Shown here piece after piece: positions 39,201 to 50,813 of a DNA stretch of 64,000 nt. Every line of letters begins with the position of its first letter. Within the stretch, counting starts at the first letter, position 1. The DNA lies in the NCBI RefSeq assembly GCF_964340395.1, contig NC_135555.1, positions 16,984,746 through 17,048,745 on the forward strand, read 5' to 3'. Made by a program: the position numbers and the translations under genes. The notes under the pieces are model-generated. The model ran no database searches and had not been told where the DNA came from. It saw only the letters and a program-made list of their open reading frames with translations. This DNA is from Glandiceps talaboti. Taxonomy: Eukaryota > Hemichordata > Enteropneusta > Spengelidae.

Positions 39201-42200
39201 ATGAAAGGTAAGAAATAAACTAGATGGCAGGGAGTATGCAGTCAAGAAAATCAGACTAAAAGACAATAATCCTGATGTGTGTCTCAAGGTAAGATTTTAC
39301 AAAATAGTTACATACATGTAAATCTTTGTCCATTCGGTAATTGAGATATTTCCACTATTTGTGCCATGCCTTAGTGTTAATGAAGGGGAAAACTGGTAGG
39401 CTCAAACTGAGCATCAAACTTCTCACATACAGAACTGGTTGATTTTTCATTCAAACCCTGGTGGTTCTCAAACCCAGACAGAGACGGTAGTGGTAAGAGG
39501 CATACGAGCGAGCCATTAGACCACCAACAACCTCATATTATTAATACATATGATTCATGAAATTCATTGTTTCGTTGTCTTTTTAAAGTAAATCAATATG
39601 TATGTATGGGCAGAAGACTTTGGTGACAATGTCATTGCCACCTTCATTGAGCATAGACAGATGCTGTTATCTTAGTGTGTCCCAGGAATGCACGAATGAA
39701 AATTGAAGTGGGTCCTGGACATTGAAATGTATTGCGTCCCCGACGTGGAATAACACATTAACACGAACACTGATGAATCATAGTCACCAACACAACACAG
39801 TGCTACTCACCAACTGGTAACACTACATTCTGTACTCTTGATTCTAAGTCTGGTGTCAGCAAGACAAACAACAAATTGCATTATTTTTCAGATCTTGAGG
39901 GAAGTCAAACTACTTGCAAGTATGCGACATGAACACATAGTAGGGTACAACAGTGCCTGGCTAGAAACTGTGGCACCAAAGATGAATAATATGTTATCTT
40001 ACCACAGTGTACCAGCTATAGAAATGAAACAAGACTCCTACTCAAGGTTAGTGCAATTTACGACTTGTCTGGATTTAGGGCTAGAGGGTTAATTGGTGCA
40101 AGATTTGAGGGATAGAGGGCTGGGAACAAACTGTGACTGTGTTATAATTTTAAATTGCATATTTAACCTAGTTTTGGAGTTTAGCCCACCCTGCTTAAAA
40201 GCTATATTTTCTGGGCACGTAAACAGTCAACTCCATCACATCATTACTATTAGCCTAAGGGCAAACTAACTGGCTTTTAACTTCCATCCTTAATGTATAT
40301 TTGGAACCCTGTTGTTTTTCATCCAAGATGCCAGGACACAAACACTGGAATTATTTCTATATTTTGTTCATTTTTCAGCTCCAATGATATCATTTTTACG
40401 AATGACTCGCATCCAAACATACAAGGACCAACAGTGGAATTGTACCATCGACACAGTTCACATGGAGTACATCTCAGAGAACAACACGCGTTTGCAAACC
40501 CACACAGTGGGAACAGTACAGACTTCTTTGAAACGCCACAGAACTCACCAAAAGTGAGTCACAGGAGTGTGAAAATAAAAGACTATGATGATGGAGAAAG
40601 CGTTGAGACTCCTGTGAATTCACCCAAACAGACATCCTACATTGGAACTGTAACATCAACAAGAGTACAAAATCAGTCAACAGAAGTTGATATTCAGACA
40701 ACCAGTATTACATCAAATCGCAATTCAAAAGTAGTTCACACTGAGAATAGCATTAGCACATATTTTGAAAAAGTTGTGCACTTCCAAGACTCTAATGAGA
40801 AGGTTGCACTACACACCAAAGACAGAAATGCAAATAGTGAAATGAAAATCTCCAACTATAAAAATGATACAGAGAAATTAACTCTTGATGAATTCTCTAG
40901 TTCGTCAGATGTACATATACATGACGATTATGAGGACAGTTCAGATGAAGGAGATGATTTTGATATTATTGACCTTAGCTTGTCAGAATCTGCCAAGGGA
41001 TTCAGTAACAGTGGTAGTTTCACAGCTAACTACAGTGGTCGGGTTCTTCATCGGAGTTCTAGTGTAGAACCCGGCTTTACGCTTCCCCATGACAACCCTA
41101 AGTATGAGAACTATTGTTCTGATGGTGGAAGGAGCTTTGAAGGAAGAGGCGGCCTCTTTAATTTTGTGAGTACACAATTTCTATCCTTCTTTGTGTGCAT
41201 GAAGTGAGTGAGTGCATGGTTTTTTGTTACCTCAGCTGAATAAAGGTATTTACTTTTAAAGTGGTACATTCTGTAACTAGCTGTCTGTGGTAAATGACTC
41301 CAAAAACAGTTTGTATGTTTGACTAGATTTGCACCGGAGTAGGCTTTAGTAAGATGTGTGATCTAAATTACATTGTGTAACTGTAGGTGGTAATAAATGA
41401 GTCCAAAAAAACCGGCAGATACAGAATTCACACTATAAGCAAATTCACATGAACACATGTAGCAAGAATTAGGAGTTGTTCAGTATGCACAATTAGATCC
41501 AAGACCACTTGGTTCACATTGAGGTACAATGTAATACTGAAAGTAGGTAAATGTTACCTAAGTTTTTCAGATACTTTGCTATTGTTCCACACTGAAGCAA
41601 AATTATGGTACACTGTATGGAAATATATGCAAATTGCAAGTTGTTATTATAATACCAGATTTCCCCCACTGTTACTGAACTTACCAAACCCTAGCCAAAA
41701 ACACTGCTTACTTCAGCTGTACTTGTTGGATGATTAATTATGCATATTAAAAAGAAAGTGATATTATCACACTGCATGAAAGTTTTTGCCACCAGTGTTG
41801 TTAACAAGATAATTGCAACCCACCACCTATTTACAGTAGTCTACTGCCAGGTGATGCCAATAGAAGGTCACCTGACCAAACCAGATGACATCATTACAAT
41901 TATGACGTCTAAGAGATCTGACAAAAGCTACTTAGTAGCTTCAAAACTAGATTCCAAAAATGGGTAATTGTGTCGCTAAAAGTAAAGATAATGTTGACAT
42001 CTCTGTTTTAATTACAGCAATGTGGTATCATGCTATTCATCCAAATGCAGTTATGTTCCCATACCCTAAGGCAATGGATAGCAGAGAGGAACAGTTCAAC
42101 ACCACAATCAGTATCAGGTTAGTGTGCTTAGCTAGCTATGTTCCCATACCCTAAGACAATGGATAGCTGAGAGGAACAGTGCTACCCTACCATCAGTAAC

Positions 42201-45200
42201 TGTTAGTGTGCTTAGCTAGCATTAGTTGTTGTGGCCAAGTGGTTAGCTTGTATGCACATATCTACTGCAATCTGGGTTGGAACCCACTCAGCGATGGCTG
42301 GATTTGATTTGATTTTTTTTTTAAAAACCAAGTATATGAGAACGTTGATACTCAATTCAATCCTTTCCCCAAAACACTCTCTCAGTTAACCAGTTTTCTC
42401 CTGCTTTAAAACTAAGGCACTAAGGGCACTAAGGGTTCAGTGCTGAACATTCAACAGACTTTAAAATTAGTTGGCTGGCATACTGCGTAGAAGTTGATTG
42501 GTTGAATGAGTCACATGATAACTACATTATGTTGATTAAGTCATGTGATGCATGTGTCAAATTATCCAAATGTGACCAAGCTGGTCGTAGATTAAAACAT
42601 GTGACCCTTGTACAAATAACCTCGACTGTCAACTTATAGTATGCTAATTTTATGCTAATTTTTCCTCCTCCCACTTTGGGTTGGGTTATGAGAAATATAA
42701 TTAAAAAGGTCACCTTTTGGGGTTAGTTGCTATTATATCCAAAGTGTAGACATCAGTATTTTATTGTTGTACTTCTAGTATAAGTAATTGTTTTGTCAAA
42801 TATTTCATTTCAGATCCTTTTTCAGTCGTCAGTGAATGTAAAAATATGAAGATTTTCAAGGAGCTATTGGAAGGTGTTCACTACATTCACGAACAGGGAC
42901 TTATACACAGAGATTTAAAGGTAAAGTGAAACCATTATTGGAACTAATGTAAACTTTTGTCTTTTATTACCTTCAAAGGAAATATAAGCATTTTCATAAA
43001 CTTTGATTTTTTTGAGTCATTTCATGATTTCACATCACATAAATTTTGGCTCAGTTGCCAAGAAAGACTACAGTTAAATTGAAAGTCTTTTTCACCTCAA
43101 TTGTTTTTTCAGTGGTATACTGTTGCATCATGGGTCTTATACAACATGAATATGGATTAGATGAACACTGCATATTCATGAATTTATCTGAAGGAAATGG
43201 GTGCTTAGGAGTGATGAATATTCATTGTACAGCTTAGTTACATTTCATGTCTGATAAGACCCATTATACAACAATGCACCAACAAAAGAACAATAGAGGT
43301 GATTCAGAAGAAAGGGTTTAAATTCCTGGAGCTTCTTGTGGCGATAGGCCATTCCAGACTGCAAACAGGAAATTGAGAATACAGCGCCCTCGCTGAAATT
43401 AGGGGTATCATCACCTCATTGTACCGTTTCTTAAGAGGTTTGTCCCTTGGTATTCTGTAGAAATGTAAATCAGGGATGTTTTCATATTGTTCAGACATCG
43501 AGAAAAGCAGTGTTCTATGATTAACCTGAGTAACCTATACCATGTATACCCCCAAGGTACACAGACAGGAAGTAGAGCATCACCATGGCAAATTTTGAAA
43601 AGGCCTATTGAGTGAAATTTATGTGATGTGAAATCATGACATGACTCTCGAGAGACTAAAGTTTATGAAAATGTCTTTTATTTCCTGCAGTGGTGCTCCC
43701 CAGTAAGGTAATTATAAGCACTTAGGAGTCATGAATATTTATGATCTGGTATTACAGTATGTATGTTTGCTGATCAACATGTGACAATTATTTATGTCAA
43801 CTCCATAGTAAGAACCTCCACCAAACAATGAACAAGTTTCTATGCAGTGGTTTTTGACAATTGCTGATGTGTATGATGTGGTATCATGAAATTACTCTCC
43901 AGAACCCAAAGTTTATGAACATGTCTTTGTTTCCTCTGATTTCCTAGACTGGTGTTCCCCTGTTCCCCATAATTAGTTTCAATTGGCACTAACTAATTTG
44001 CTCCAAAACATTTTATATGTAATTATCCTGTAAGGACTTTTAAGAAAGAGTATATTTTTATACTACATGTATTTTTATGAACAACTTTTTAAAAAACCTG
44101 TCTCCACAAACTGCAGAATAGCACAACAGTGATTCTTTAAAGTATTCAAAAGTTCACAAATGTGATTGAGACGAAATGGTTGTATTTTTTTCTAATTCTT
44201 GTCCACAGCCAAGAAATGTATTCCTAGAAATGGAAGCCGGGGATTATTGTGTTCGTATTGGTGATTTTGGTCTAGCAAGAGAAGACGTCATTGATTCGGA
44301 GACACCGTTGACGCCTCTTCATACAGGTAAGGATACATTATACCTGTCACATATTCATGCTTACAAAATGCCAATAACGCCAGATTCTCATTTATGGATA
44401 AGAAGACTGAAAGAACACAAAAAATTTCAGCTGTTTATCAATCGTATTTTCAATATGCATATTACTTCATGATTGAATTTTGCCTGATGAGAAATTAACT
44501 AATGTTTGACAAAGTATTTAGATCTGTATTGTTGTATGTAGTTGTATATAGCAATTTTGTGACTTGTCCTTTGTCACTGCTCACATAAAGTACATTAGAA
44601 ATTTCTAATAAAATCCTCTGTCTACAATAACCACACCAATAGCATTGCACAACTAAAGTGTCTTAGGTTAAGGTTAAGGCTAAAAAAAATAGAATTGTTT
44701 CTGGTCAGGACATTTTGTTGAAAGTGGTGCAACAATGCAAATTTTTTTTCCAACCCGTCACTAAATCTGCTGTTAATGGCTGTCACAGTTACTGTTGTTT
44801 TTATATTTAGTACTTTAGAGCAAGTGTGTATATGGGGCAGATGTCATTTGCTTGTTCATGATTGGTTCTGCAGTTGTCTTCACTGAAGTAGGGAGGGTTA
44901 TTTTTGTGTTTCCCCTGGATCTGCAGACTGCATGAACTGGACAAACACACACAAAAAGACTGACGCGAGGGTGATGCATATGCTGACTAGAAACAATTCT
45001 TTTTTTTTGCCTTATAACAAATTTATCTTTGGCTTTTGCAAACACATGTCATATGAACTTTTCAAAATGAGTAGCTTCACATAGATTAATTTCAGTACAG
45101 TCAGTAGTGCTGCTGTTCCTTTGTGTTTACTTGTTATCACCGCTGAAATGTGCTCTCATTTTGACAATTTTTCTTCTTCTTTTTTTTTTAATTATTTTTT

Positions 45201-46719
45201 TTTTTGCATAGGTTTTAGTAGTCAGGACACCAACCACACATCAGGAGTTGGAACACATACCTATGCCTCTCCTGAACAACAGCAGGGTTCATTCTATGAT
45301 AACAAGGTACATGTATGGTCATACTATTTATAAATAAATAATTTAATATCTATATCTATCTTCACCATCTAACTACCTATTATTTGAGCCTTTTTGTGTA
45401 CTGCATGTATTTGCACTTCTTTTTAGGCTGCGTTTACAAGACGACGTTTTCAAAAAAAATGCTAATAATATAATTTTCTATGTAAGTCAAACTGTATGGT
45501 ATTAGCCATATGAATGTAATGTAAAATGTTCAGTGTCCAACACAAACAGTTTTAGAAAGCTGTGTCTGAAGCTTTCATCCTTCATCAGCAGACTGAAGTC
45601 ATTACTATGCATTAAAACAAAGGTGTTAATTACTAGTTTAGAATATCATTATCATTTTCATGCATTTACATGATAGGCCATGCCAATAAGCATTTTAGAA
45701 TGTTTATATGGAAACACCAAAGACAGAACAATTTGAAAACAATGCTGTTGCACATGCCAAACATAAAGATAATGATTTAAGCATGTGCATTAGTATGTGA
45801 TCAATATTGGCATTAGTATGTGATCAATTGGCTCAATCCTGAGGTCATGTATGTACATATTCAAATTGTTGCATTTGCTGTTGTTTGTATGAAAACAATC
45901 CACTTTTAGGAGTATTTCCAAGTAGTTGCATTTTCATGTGTCTTTTTGTCACCCACGTGTAGATGGTACGTACAAATGCAACACAATAGTTATGTTTTCA
46001 TTTAAAAATCACATCTTGTACATGGACCCTCCTCCCCTGACCCCTTGTGTGTATGATTCTTGAAATCTCTCCACATCAATTCTACTGTTATATCCTAACT
46101 ATTCACAATTTATCATTCTTTTCTGTGTGAGTGGTTTTTGTACACATGAATATTTTTCTTCAAAATATGAGTCTACATTGTATGGTGGTACCAACGACTC
46201 TTGCACTCTTAAAAGAGTACTTGTACCAATTGAAATGTGGTACAGTCATTAATTAATTAGTTAATTAATTAATAATAAATATAAAAATGAAAAATGAAAT
46301 AACTTCATTAAAAAAACTTTCTAAATCAGCTAATTGCAGTATCGTCTATATTGATCTACTTTCAGTCTGATATGTTCAGTCTTGGAATCATACTGTTTGA
46401 GATGTTTCATCCATTTGGAACAGAAATGGAAAGAGCAAAATGGATGTCAACTGTCCGAGATGGAATCATCCCAGAAATCATCAAGGAAAAATGGCCTCTA
46501 CAGCACAATATGATACAGAGACTGTTATCAAAGCAGAGCACAGAGAGACCAAGTGCCCTGGAAGTACTAAATAGTGAACTGTATACCAGTAAAGATGATA
46601 TCATTGCCAAGTTAGAAAACAAAATATCAGAACAAGAACAAGAACTTAATAAATTAAGGATATTGCTGAAAGAGAAAGATGAACACATAAAAATGATGTA
46701 CAGATTGTCAGACAAGTAA
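33245..46719 (+). CDS. EIF2AK1: eIF2-alpha kinase 1 (heme-regulated inhibitor, HRI)
   Basis: HRI phosphorylates eIF2-alpha to slow translation under heme shortage or other stress. Exons: 33245-33311, 33765-33991, 35256-35363, 35899-36087, 39208-39288, 39892-40046, 40379-41165, 42018-42117, 42814-42920, 44209-44326, 45212-45306, 46366-46719; joined they give 795 codons plus stop. The N-terminal region (VPDHLLVVSLLEQLC) is HRI-like. The kinase has the glycine loop LGKGGFGSVYK, ATP lysine in YAVKKI (about residue 210), LIHRDLKPRNVFL, IGDFGLAR and YASPEQ, then FHPFGTEMERA and a C-terminal coiled coil (ISEQEQELNKLRILLKEK) as in HRI. Exon 7 alone encodes a 262-residue kinase insert rich in Ser, Asp and Thr, making the protein longer than human HRI (about 630). 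Exon 8 is easy to miss: its frame reads LFIQMQLC. The Cys-Pro motif of mammalian HRI is Trp-Pro here (46492-46497). Polyadenylation signal AATAAA at 46787. Confidence 0.95.
34247..34663. mobile_element. Foldback element, about 180 bp imperfect arms, in HRI intron 2
   Basis: CATGTACATTG and AGCCATTTCTCTT at the left pair with AGAGAAATGGCT and CAATGTACATG at the right. Further in, TTTTTGAAGCACAG pairs with CTGTGCTTCAAAAA and GTGGGGAGAACA with TGTTCTCCCCAC. The transcript could form a long hairpin. Confidence 0.65.
36150..36445 (+). repeat. TATG (TGTA) microsatellite, block 1
   Basis: About 300 bp of TATG repeats with TGTG and CATG variants between HRI exons 4 and 5. It flanks the left side of the first 1.15 kb unit. 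Its translations (Tyr-Val-Cys-Met repeats) are artefacts. Confidence 0.9.
36446..37618 (-). mobile_element. 1.15 kb microsatellite-flanked element, unit A
   Basis: It runs from AATAAATG.CGTCCGGGTAA to CCCAGCCGGAGTACAAG and is bounded on both sides by TATG repeats. Unit B repeats it with about 5% divergence. On the minus strand an ATG frame (37268-37086) starts MAGRKRRFAVMTFEDIDQKL and continues with KNTQKYTEKN. Shifted by one frame the sequence reads QVWNSWAEERDED. Together these resemble the N-terminal DNA-binding region of Crypton-type tyrosine recombinases. No recombinase core is present, so the unit would be non-autonomous. A CCAAT box (GACCAATCAGGG) precedes the frame. A hairpin of about 10 bp arms lies at the other end. 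Confidence 0.5.
37619..37776 (+). repeat. TATG microsatellite, block 2
   Basis: TATG repeats with TTTATG and CATG interruptions separate units A and B. With blocks 1 and 3 it gives the order microsatellite-unit-microsatellite-unit-microsatellite, as expected for a tandem duplication of unit plus satellite. Confidence 0.85.
37777..38925 (-). mobile_element. 1.15 kb microsatellite-flanked element, unit B
   Basis: Second copy of unit A, same orientation, with scattered substitutions and small indels. Its minus-strand frame (38588-38379) starts MAGGKRRFAVMTAEDIDQKL; the shifted frame reads QVWNSWAKDRDEDGMDKK. The frame break is at the same place in both copies, so it predates the duplication or belongs to the element. 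The hairpin AATACACGCC / GGCGTGTATT is perfect here and has one mismatch in unit A. Confidence 0.5.
38926..39075 (+). repeat. TATG microsatellite, block 3
   Basis: About 150 bp of TATG repeats with CATG and CGTG variants, ending roughly 130 bp before HRI exon 5. Confidence 0.85.
39360..39535 (-). repeat. tRNA-derived SINE-like element
   Basis: On the minus strand, TGGTCTAATGG and GGGTTTGAGAACC stand at box A and box B positions. The body is weaker than in the other two copies, so it may be a different tRNA family. It lies between HRI exons 5 and 6. Confidence 0.45.
42226..42425 (+). repeat. tRNA-derived SINE-like element
   Basis: Box A-like TGGCCAAGTGG and box B-like GGGTTGGAACCC at tRNA spacing, then a body with TTCTCCTGCTTTAAAACTAA. 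This body resembles the copy at 2055-2300. It lies between HRI exons 8 and 9. Confidence 0.55.
42484..42640 (+). repeat. Dispersed repeat, copy 2 of the 22893 family
   Basis: It matches the NAE1 intron copy in the order of shared blocks (GTTGATTGGTTGAA, TTATGTTGATTAAGTCA, TGTGACCAAG, TTGTACAAATAAC). It lies between HRI exons 8 and 9. Confidence 0.6.
42955..43690. mobile_element. Foldback element between HRI exons 9 and 10 with a nested repeat
   Basis: The left arm (about 42958-43050, with TTTTCATAAACTTT and TTCACATCACATAAATTT) is the reverse complement of the right arm (about 43612-43690, AAATTTATGTGATGTGAAAT). A diverged second copy of the right arm lies at 43880-43970. Inside is a segment (43330-43490) also found, reversed, at 55275-55400. 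Confidence 0.55.
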
Positions 46720-46786
46720 AAATTGCTTTTTGTAACATCAATATTTCGATAAATGGCTTTTACAGTGATTCAATCAAAGTATAAAC

Positions 46787-46792
46787 AATAAA
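46787..46792 (+). terminator. Polyadenylation signal AATAAA of EIF2AK1
   Basis: A consensus signal 68 bp after the HRI stop codon. A second AATAAA near 47022 could serve as an alternative. Confidence 0.5.
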
Positions 46793-48139
46793 CTACTGCA
46801 ACATATTGATATATTACCAAAGTAGGTCTGTGTATTTTGTACAGAATTTAGTAGGCTCAGATCAAAGATGTTCTGCAATTGTGTGTGTCATTACTGATAA
46901 CTTCAATGTAACAAATTTCAAATTGAGCACCTCTTACAGTTACCGAGGTTTGTTATCTTATACATCATTCTGTACATCTCATCATGATGATATCTACAAA
47001 TAGATAGGGTTTATTTGCAACAATAAATATTGTGTGCCTGTTAATCAGCGTTATCAAAGTAAACTGTTCTTCAACTTTGCCACTGTGTAGGCAATGTTGT
47101 GACTACTGTAACTAAATCTATGTCAATGCATCAGGACAAGTTCAGTAATGTATCAATATGTTGCAGTACTTCATTGTTCATACTTCAATTGAAAACACTG
47201 TATAGTCGAATTTCCAGATTGCAATTCATTTCATCCCAATTTCAACTTTAACCTATTAAAATTGCCCCAAATTTCAACTTGTCCCATTTTCAAGATCACA
47301 TAGGAAAGTAATTTGCAGACCTTTGCAATATGACATGCAAGTATTTTAGTAATATAAAACATGGCACGATACTAATCGGTAAAAAACCATACATCCAATA
47401 TACTGACTTTTCAGTTTGGTTTATCCCTCCCTTGTTTTGGTAGGAAAACCATACCATTAATGTTGACAGATACTGAAAAATATAACAAACAATCGGCCCA
47501 GAAATCTGAAGCATTGAAATCAGGGAGTTGAAAATGGGACGAGTTGAAATCGGACGAGCTGAAATTGGGATGAAAGGTCTGTCACCGAATTTGCCTCACC
47601 TACCAATTTTCTGAAAAAAATCAGCATTCTTGAATACTCTCCAAACTTTGTTATATGGAAGTTTACTCCTGGTCCTTTTGAAATAATGATATTATATCTA
47701 TTCCTCACTACACCATCTCAACCCTCAAAACAGAGAAACTCATAATATTCAAAAAGTAAAAAAGCGGACTGACCATGTACGATGACTACTTTCATATTAC
47801 TGTGATGTCAGTTTCTGTTGTTACTTTTTATACAATTTTTCATTGAGCTTTGAAATTATACAGAGTGTGTCATATCACACTTTTTAACTAACGGACAATC
47901 ACGCAATATCACACAAGCTCAATAAACAAATGTTGTTTATTATGGGGGGGGGAGACCCCCTGGCATCAATGCCAGACAGAATGTACTCATGAACATATTT
48001 TTACACAAGTGTAAATAACTTTATATATTGTATGGTTTTCTAAAGATAATAAAAGTAAAATATAACTTATTTGTGTAAATTGTACAGTATTTTATTTACT
48101 GGGTTTGGGTTTGCTGATGGAATACCATAACATATATAG

Positions 48140-48163
48140 AGAGACAGACAGACAGACAAACAA

Positions 48164-48200
<37 letters not shown>

Positions 48201-48230
48201 GACACATACAGAGGGACAGACAGGCAGGTA
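48140..48230 (+). repeat. GACA microsatellite
   Basis: A (GACA)n run with AAAC and GATA-like variants. Simple sequence. Confidence 0.85.
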
Positions 48231-49613
48231 GAGAGAGGTGTTCAATGTTACCTCATTACGTTTGATGGTCCATATTTTATAGTGCGTCTTGCCACAATAT
48301 GCCATATTTCAGTGACCAAAGTTCCAGCCATGTTGCAGGTATATAAGTACCACAGGAGGGCTACAGTTTTCGTCAGGACCACTTGTTGCACAGCAATCCA
48401 AAATATGTAATGTTCTTAAAGTGGTAGTTGGACATGTTTTGATTACTGGTAGTCGCTAATAAAACAGTACAATGGGAAGAACATGGAAAATGAGTGATAG
48501 GATAAAGTCTGCTGTGTACATTAAACTACCTGAATATTCTTCTATGAAAAAGAACAAATTAACAAAATATATCACTACTGACAAACATGACATATGAATG
48601 GTAATGCTATTAGCCCTAAACATCAACATTAACGTATCTATGTACCCATAATTACTATATACTTTCATACTTTTTCATTCTTTTACCACTACAGTTATAT
48701 TGCATCGACCCTCAAGTTTATATTTCTGTAAAAATAAAACTTCCCCTATCTTTGTGCATGGCTCCCATTTTGTAACATTATATTTCACTACTTCAGGTAT
48801 TATTAAGGTCAATATTTCTAGGGTCATTATATCAGGCATTCTCATTCTGAAGGTTGGTATAAACAGTGTTTGAATACATGCATGCATGCATGCATGCATA
48901 CATACATACATACATACATACATACATACATACATACATACATACATAAATGGAAGATTTTTTCAGCTAGTGTTAGTCTCCACTTTTGCACTGTGTGAAA
49001 GTGATTTAACAATACGTTATCTCGCGTGACTTTACTTATTGATAGCTAAATAAAGAAGGTCAACACGGAAATAGGTAGAAAAAAATAAATTGTGACGCAC
49101 GACAGTTCCGAAGGCTTATCAGTTCGTTTTTGACCATAAAGTGAATTCTTGGAGACAAAAGTGGATTTTGGCTATTAAGCATTCTCAAGGTTGGTATACA
49201 ATGTTTTTAGTAACAAATACTATTTCGGTGTACATTTTACACTTTTCAGACAAACAGCAGTCAAGTCGATTTTCTCTAAATAGACTGAGTCGTTTGGAGT
49301 GTTTTTTGGACTTAAAACATTTATTACAAAAATCTACGATTGTCGATAACGCCTTGTCCTTAACGATAAACGTTATTTTGAACCAACATTACACTCTTTG
49401 CAATTGATTCGTAGCAGGTTTCAAAGACTCGGCAATTCAAATACAAATAGGATTGTTGCAAGCAACTCGACTTTAAACAAACTACATCAGTAGTTTTATA
49501 CTTTATTTTTTTAACTCTGTAGCTAGAAGTCATTCCTTTGGTCTGCACAGACAAAGGAAGGTGAAATACGAAACTCATACATTGTTCAGGAAAAGCTTTG
49601 TAATATGTGATAT

Positions 49614-49649
49614 ACCACAGACAAGTAAGAAAACTTACTTGTCTGTGGT
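49614..49649. repeat. Perfect hairpin, 16 bp stems and 4-base loop
   Basis: ACCACAGACAAGTAAG, AAAA, then CTTACTTGTCTGTGGT. The stem is perfect. It is not followed by a gene on either strand nearby; the LRR-Ig receptor begins 1.2 kb away. Confidence 0.7.
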
Positions 49650-50310
49650 TATTTCACCCTGCACTATTTTTCGCAGACAACGAATCACCTGAAGTGATTT
49701 TATCATTTTACTCGTGCCATGTGAAATTAAGGAGAACAATCATAATTTTCAGTTTCACTCTGTAGTTGACGTAGAACTACGTTGGCCCTAATAAATGATA
49801 TTTTCAACACGGGCTGTTATAAACGTGTCGCAGTAGTACACTAGCAACGCGACTGTACTTTCCCAAGTAGAACCAATCACGGACCTTTCACAGACAATGT
49901 ACGTAGGTCCTTGTCTGTCAAGCAATGAATGTAGGGTCAAAAGGGTCGATATAACAAAAGTAAAAGACAACGTACGTCTTTGTCGCAATTGTCTTTGTGT
50001 ATATACCTCGTAAATATAAATATATACAATGGAGAAAGTTTTAACCATACTATACTCCGTTACGGTTGGGTGGCGTATAGCAAACGTGAAATGAAATGAC
50101 ACAATCACCCTGTAATAACTATGGACATTAGTTTTCTTACTGAGAATGGTGATAAAAGCTCTTAATAACACGATTATCATAACTATGGAAAAATCACATA
50201 ACTGTTCGAATCGCTATCTAGTCTATCCCAGTCATGTGACTTGATATCATGTCGCCTACATCTTACCAAACTATTATCTACAATGAAGTAATGCTAAAAG
50301 AAATACTTTA

Positions 50311-50647
50311 AAGTGGCCATATGGATGAGAATTTGGTATTTATTTTGGATTTTTATTTGGTAAAACAGCTTCACCATGTTTTTCTACTGGAAAAAATATT
50401 GTGAAAGAACATATACCAAGTCCATGTTCATAACTCAATATATTGCAAAAAGTGTAAAAAGTTTGTTATTGTATGTACAGTAACAAACATTTTACACATT
50501 GTTTAATGTTTTGCGGTTTATCGAGATGCGAACACGGACTTGATATATGTTATTTCACAATATTTTTTTCCAGTAGAAAAAACATGGTGAAGCTGTTTTA
50601 TCAAATAAAAATCCAAAATAAATACCAAATTCCCATCCATATGGCCA
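50311..50647. mobile_element. Palindromic MITE family, copy 2
   Basis: Ends AAGTGGCCATATGGATGAGA and CCCATCCATATGGCC; internal arms GCTTCACCATGTTTTTCTAC and its complement. It lies only about 170 bp before the LRR-Ig receptor ATG and could supply promoter or 5' UTR sequence. Confidence 0.7.
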
Positions 50648-50813
50648 AATGGTCGAAAGTGAATGCGTATTTACATAGTAGTTACATATATCATGAGGAG
50701 ACAAATCATCGGCACACCTTCAAACATATACTTTATTATTGTTGTTAATTCCTTCTGAATACAAAATGTATTATTTCTATTTTTATAGGATAGTGTCTTG
50801 AAGTGTAAACACA

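Larger units (their letters stand above)
46720..50788. other. Intergenic region between HRI and the LRR-Ig receptor
   Basis: No gene recognised. Contents: HRI 3' UTR, (GACA)n near 48140-48210, (CATA)n at about 48880-48949, a perfect hairpin at 49614-49649 and MITE copy 2. A 130-codon minus frame at 49788-50180 has no domain-like features. Confidence 0.6.

Noticed and set aside
41740-42154. Open frames proposed as an HRI exon
   Set aside because: The true exon (42018-42117) uses a different frame reading LFIQMQLC, which matches the kinase; the frames listed here do not.
49788-50180. 130-codon minus frame
   Set aside because: No start context, domain or splice support; partly low complexity (Tyr-Ile runs).
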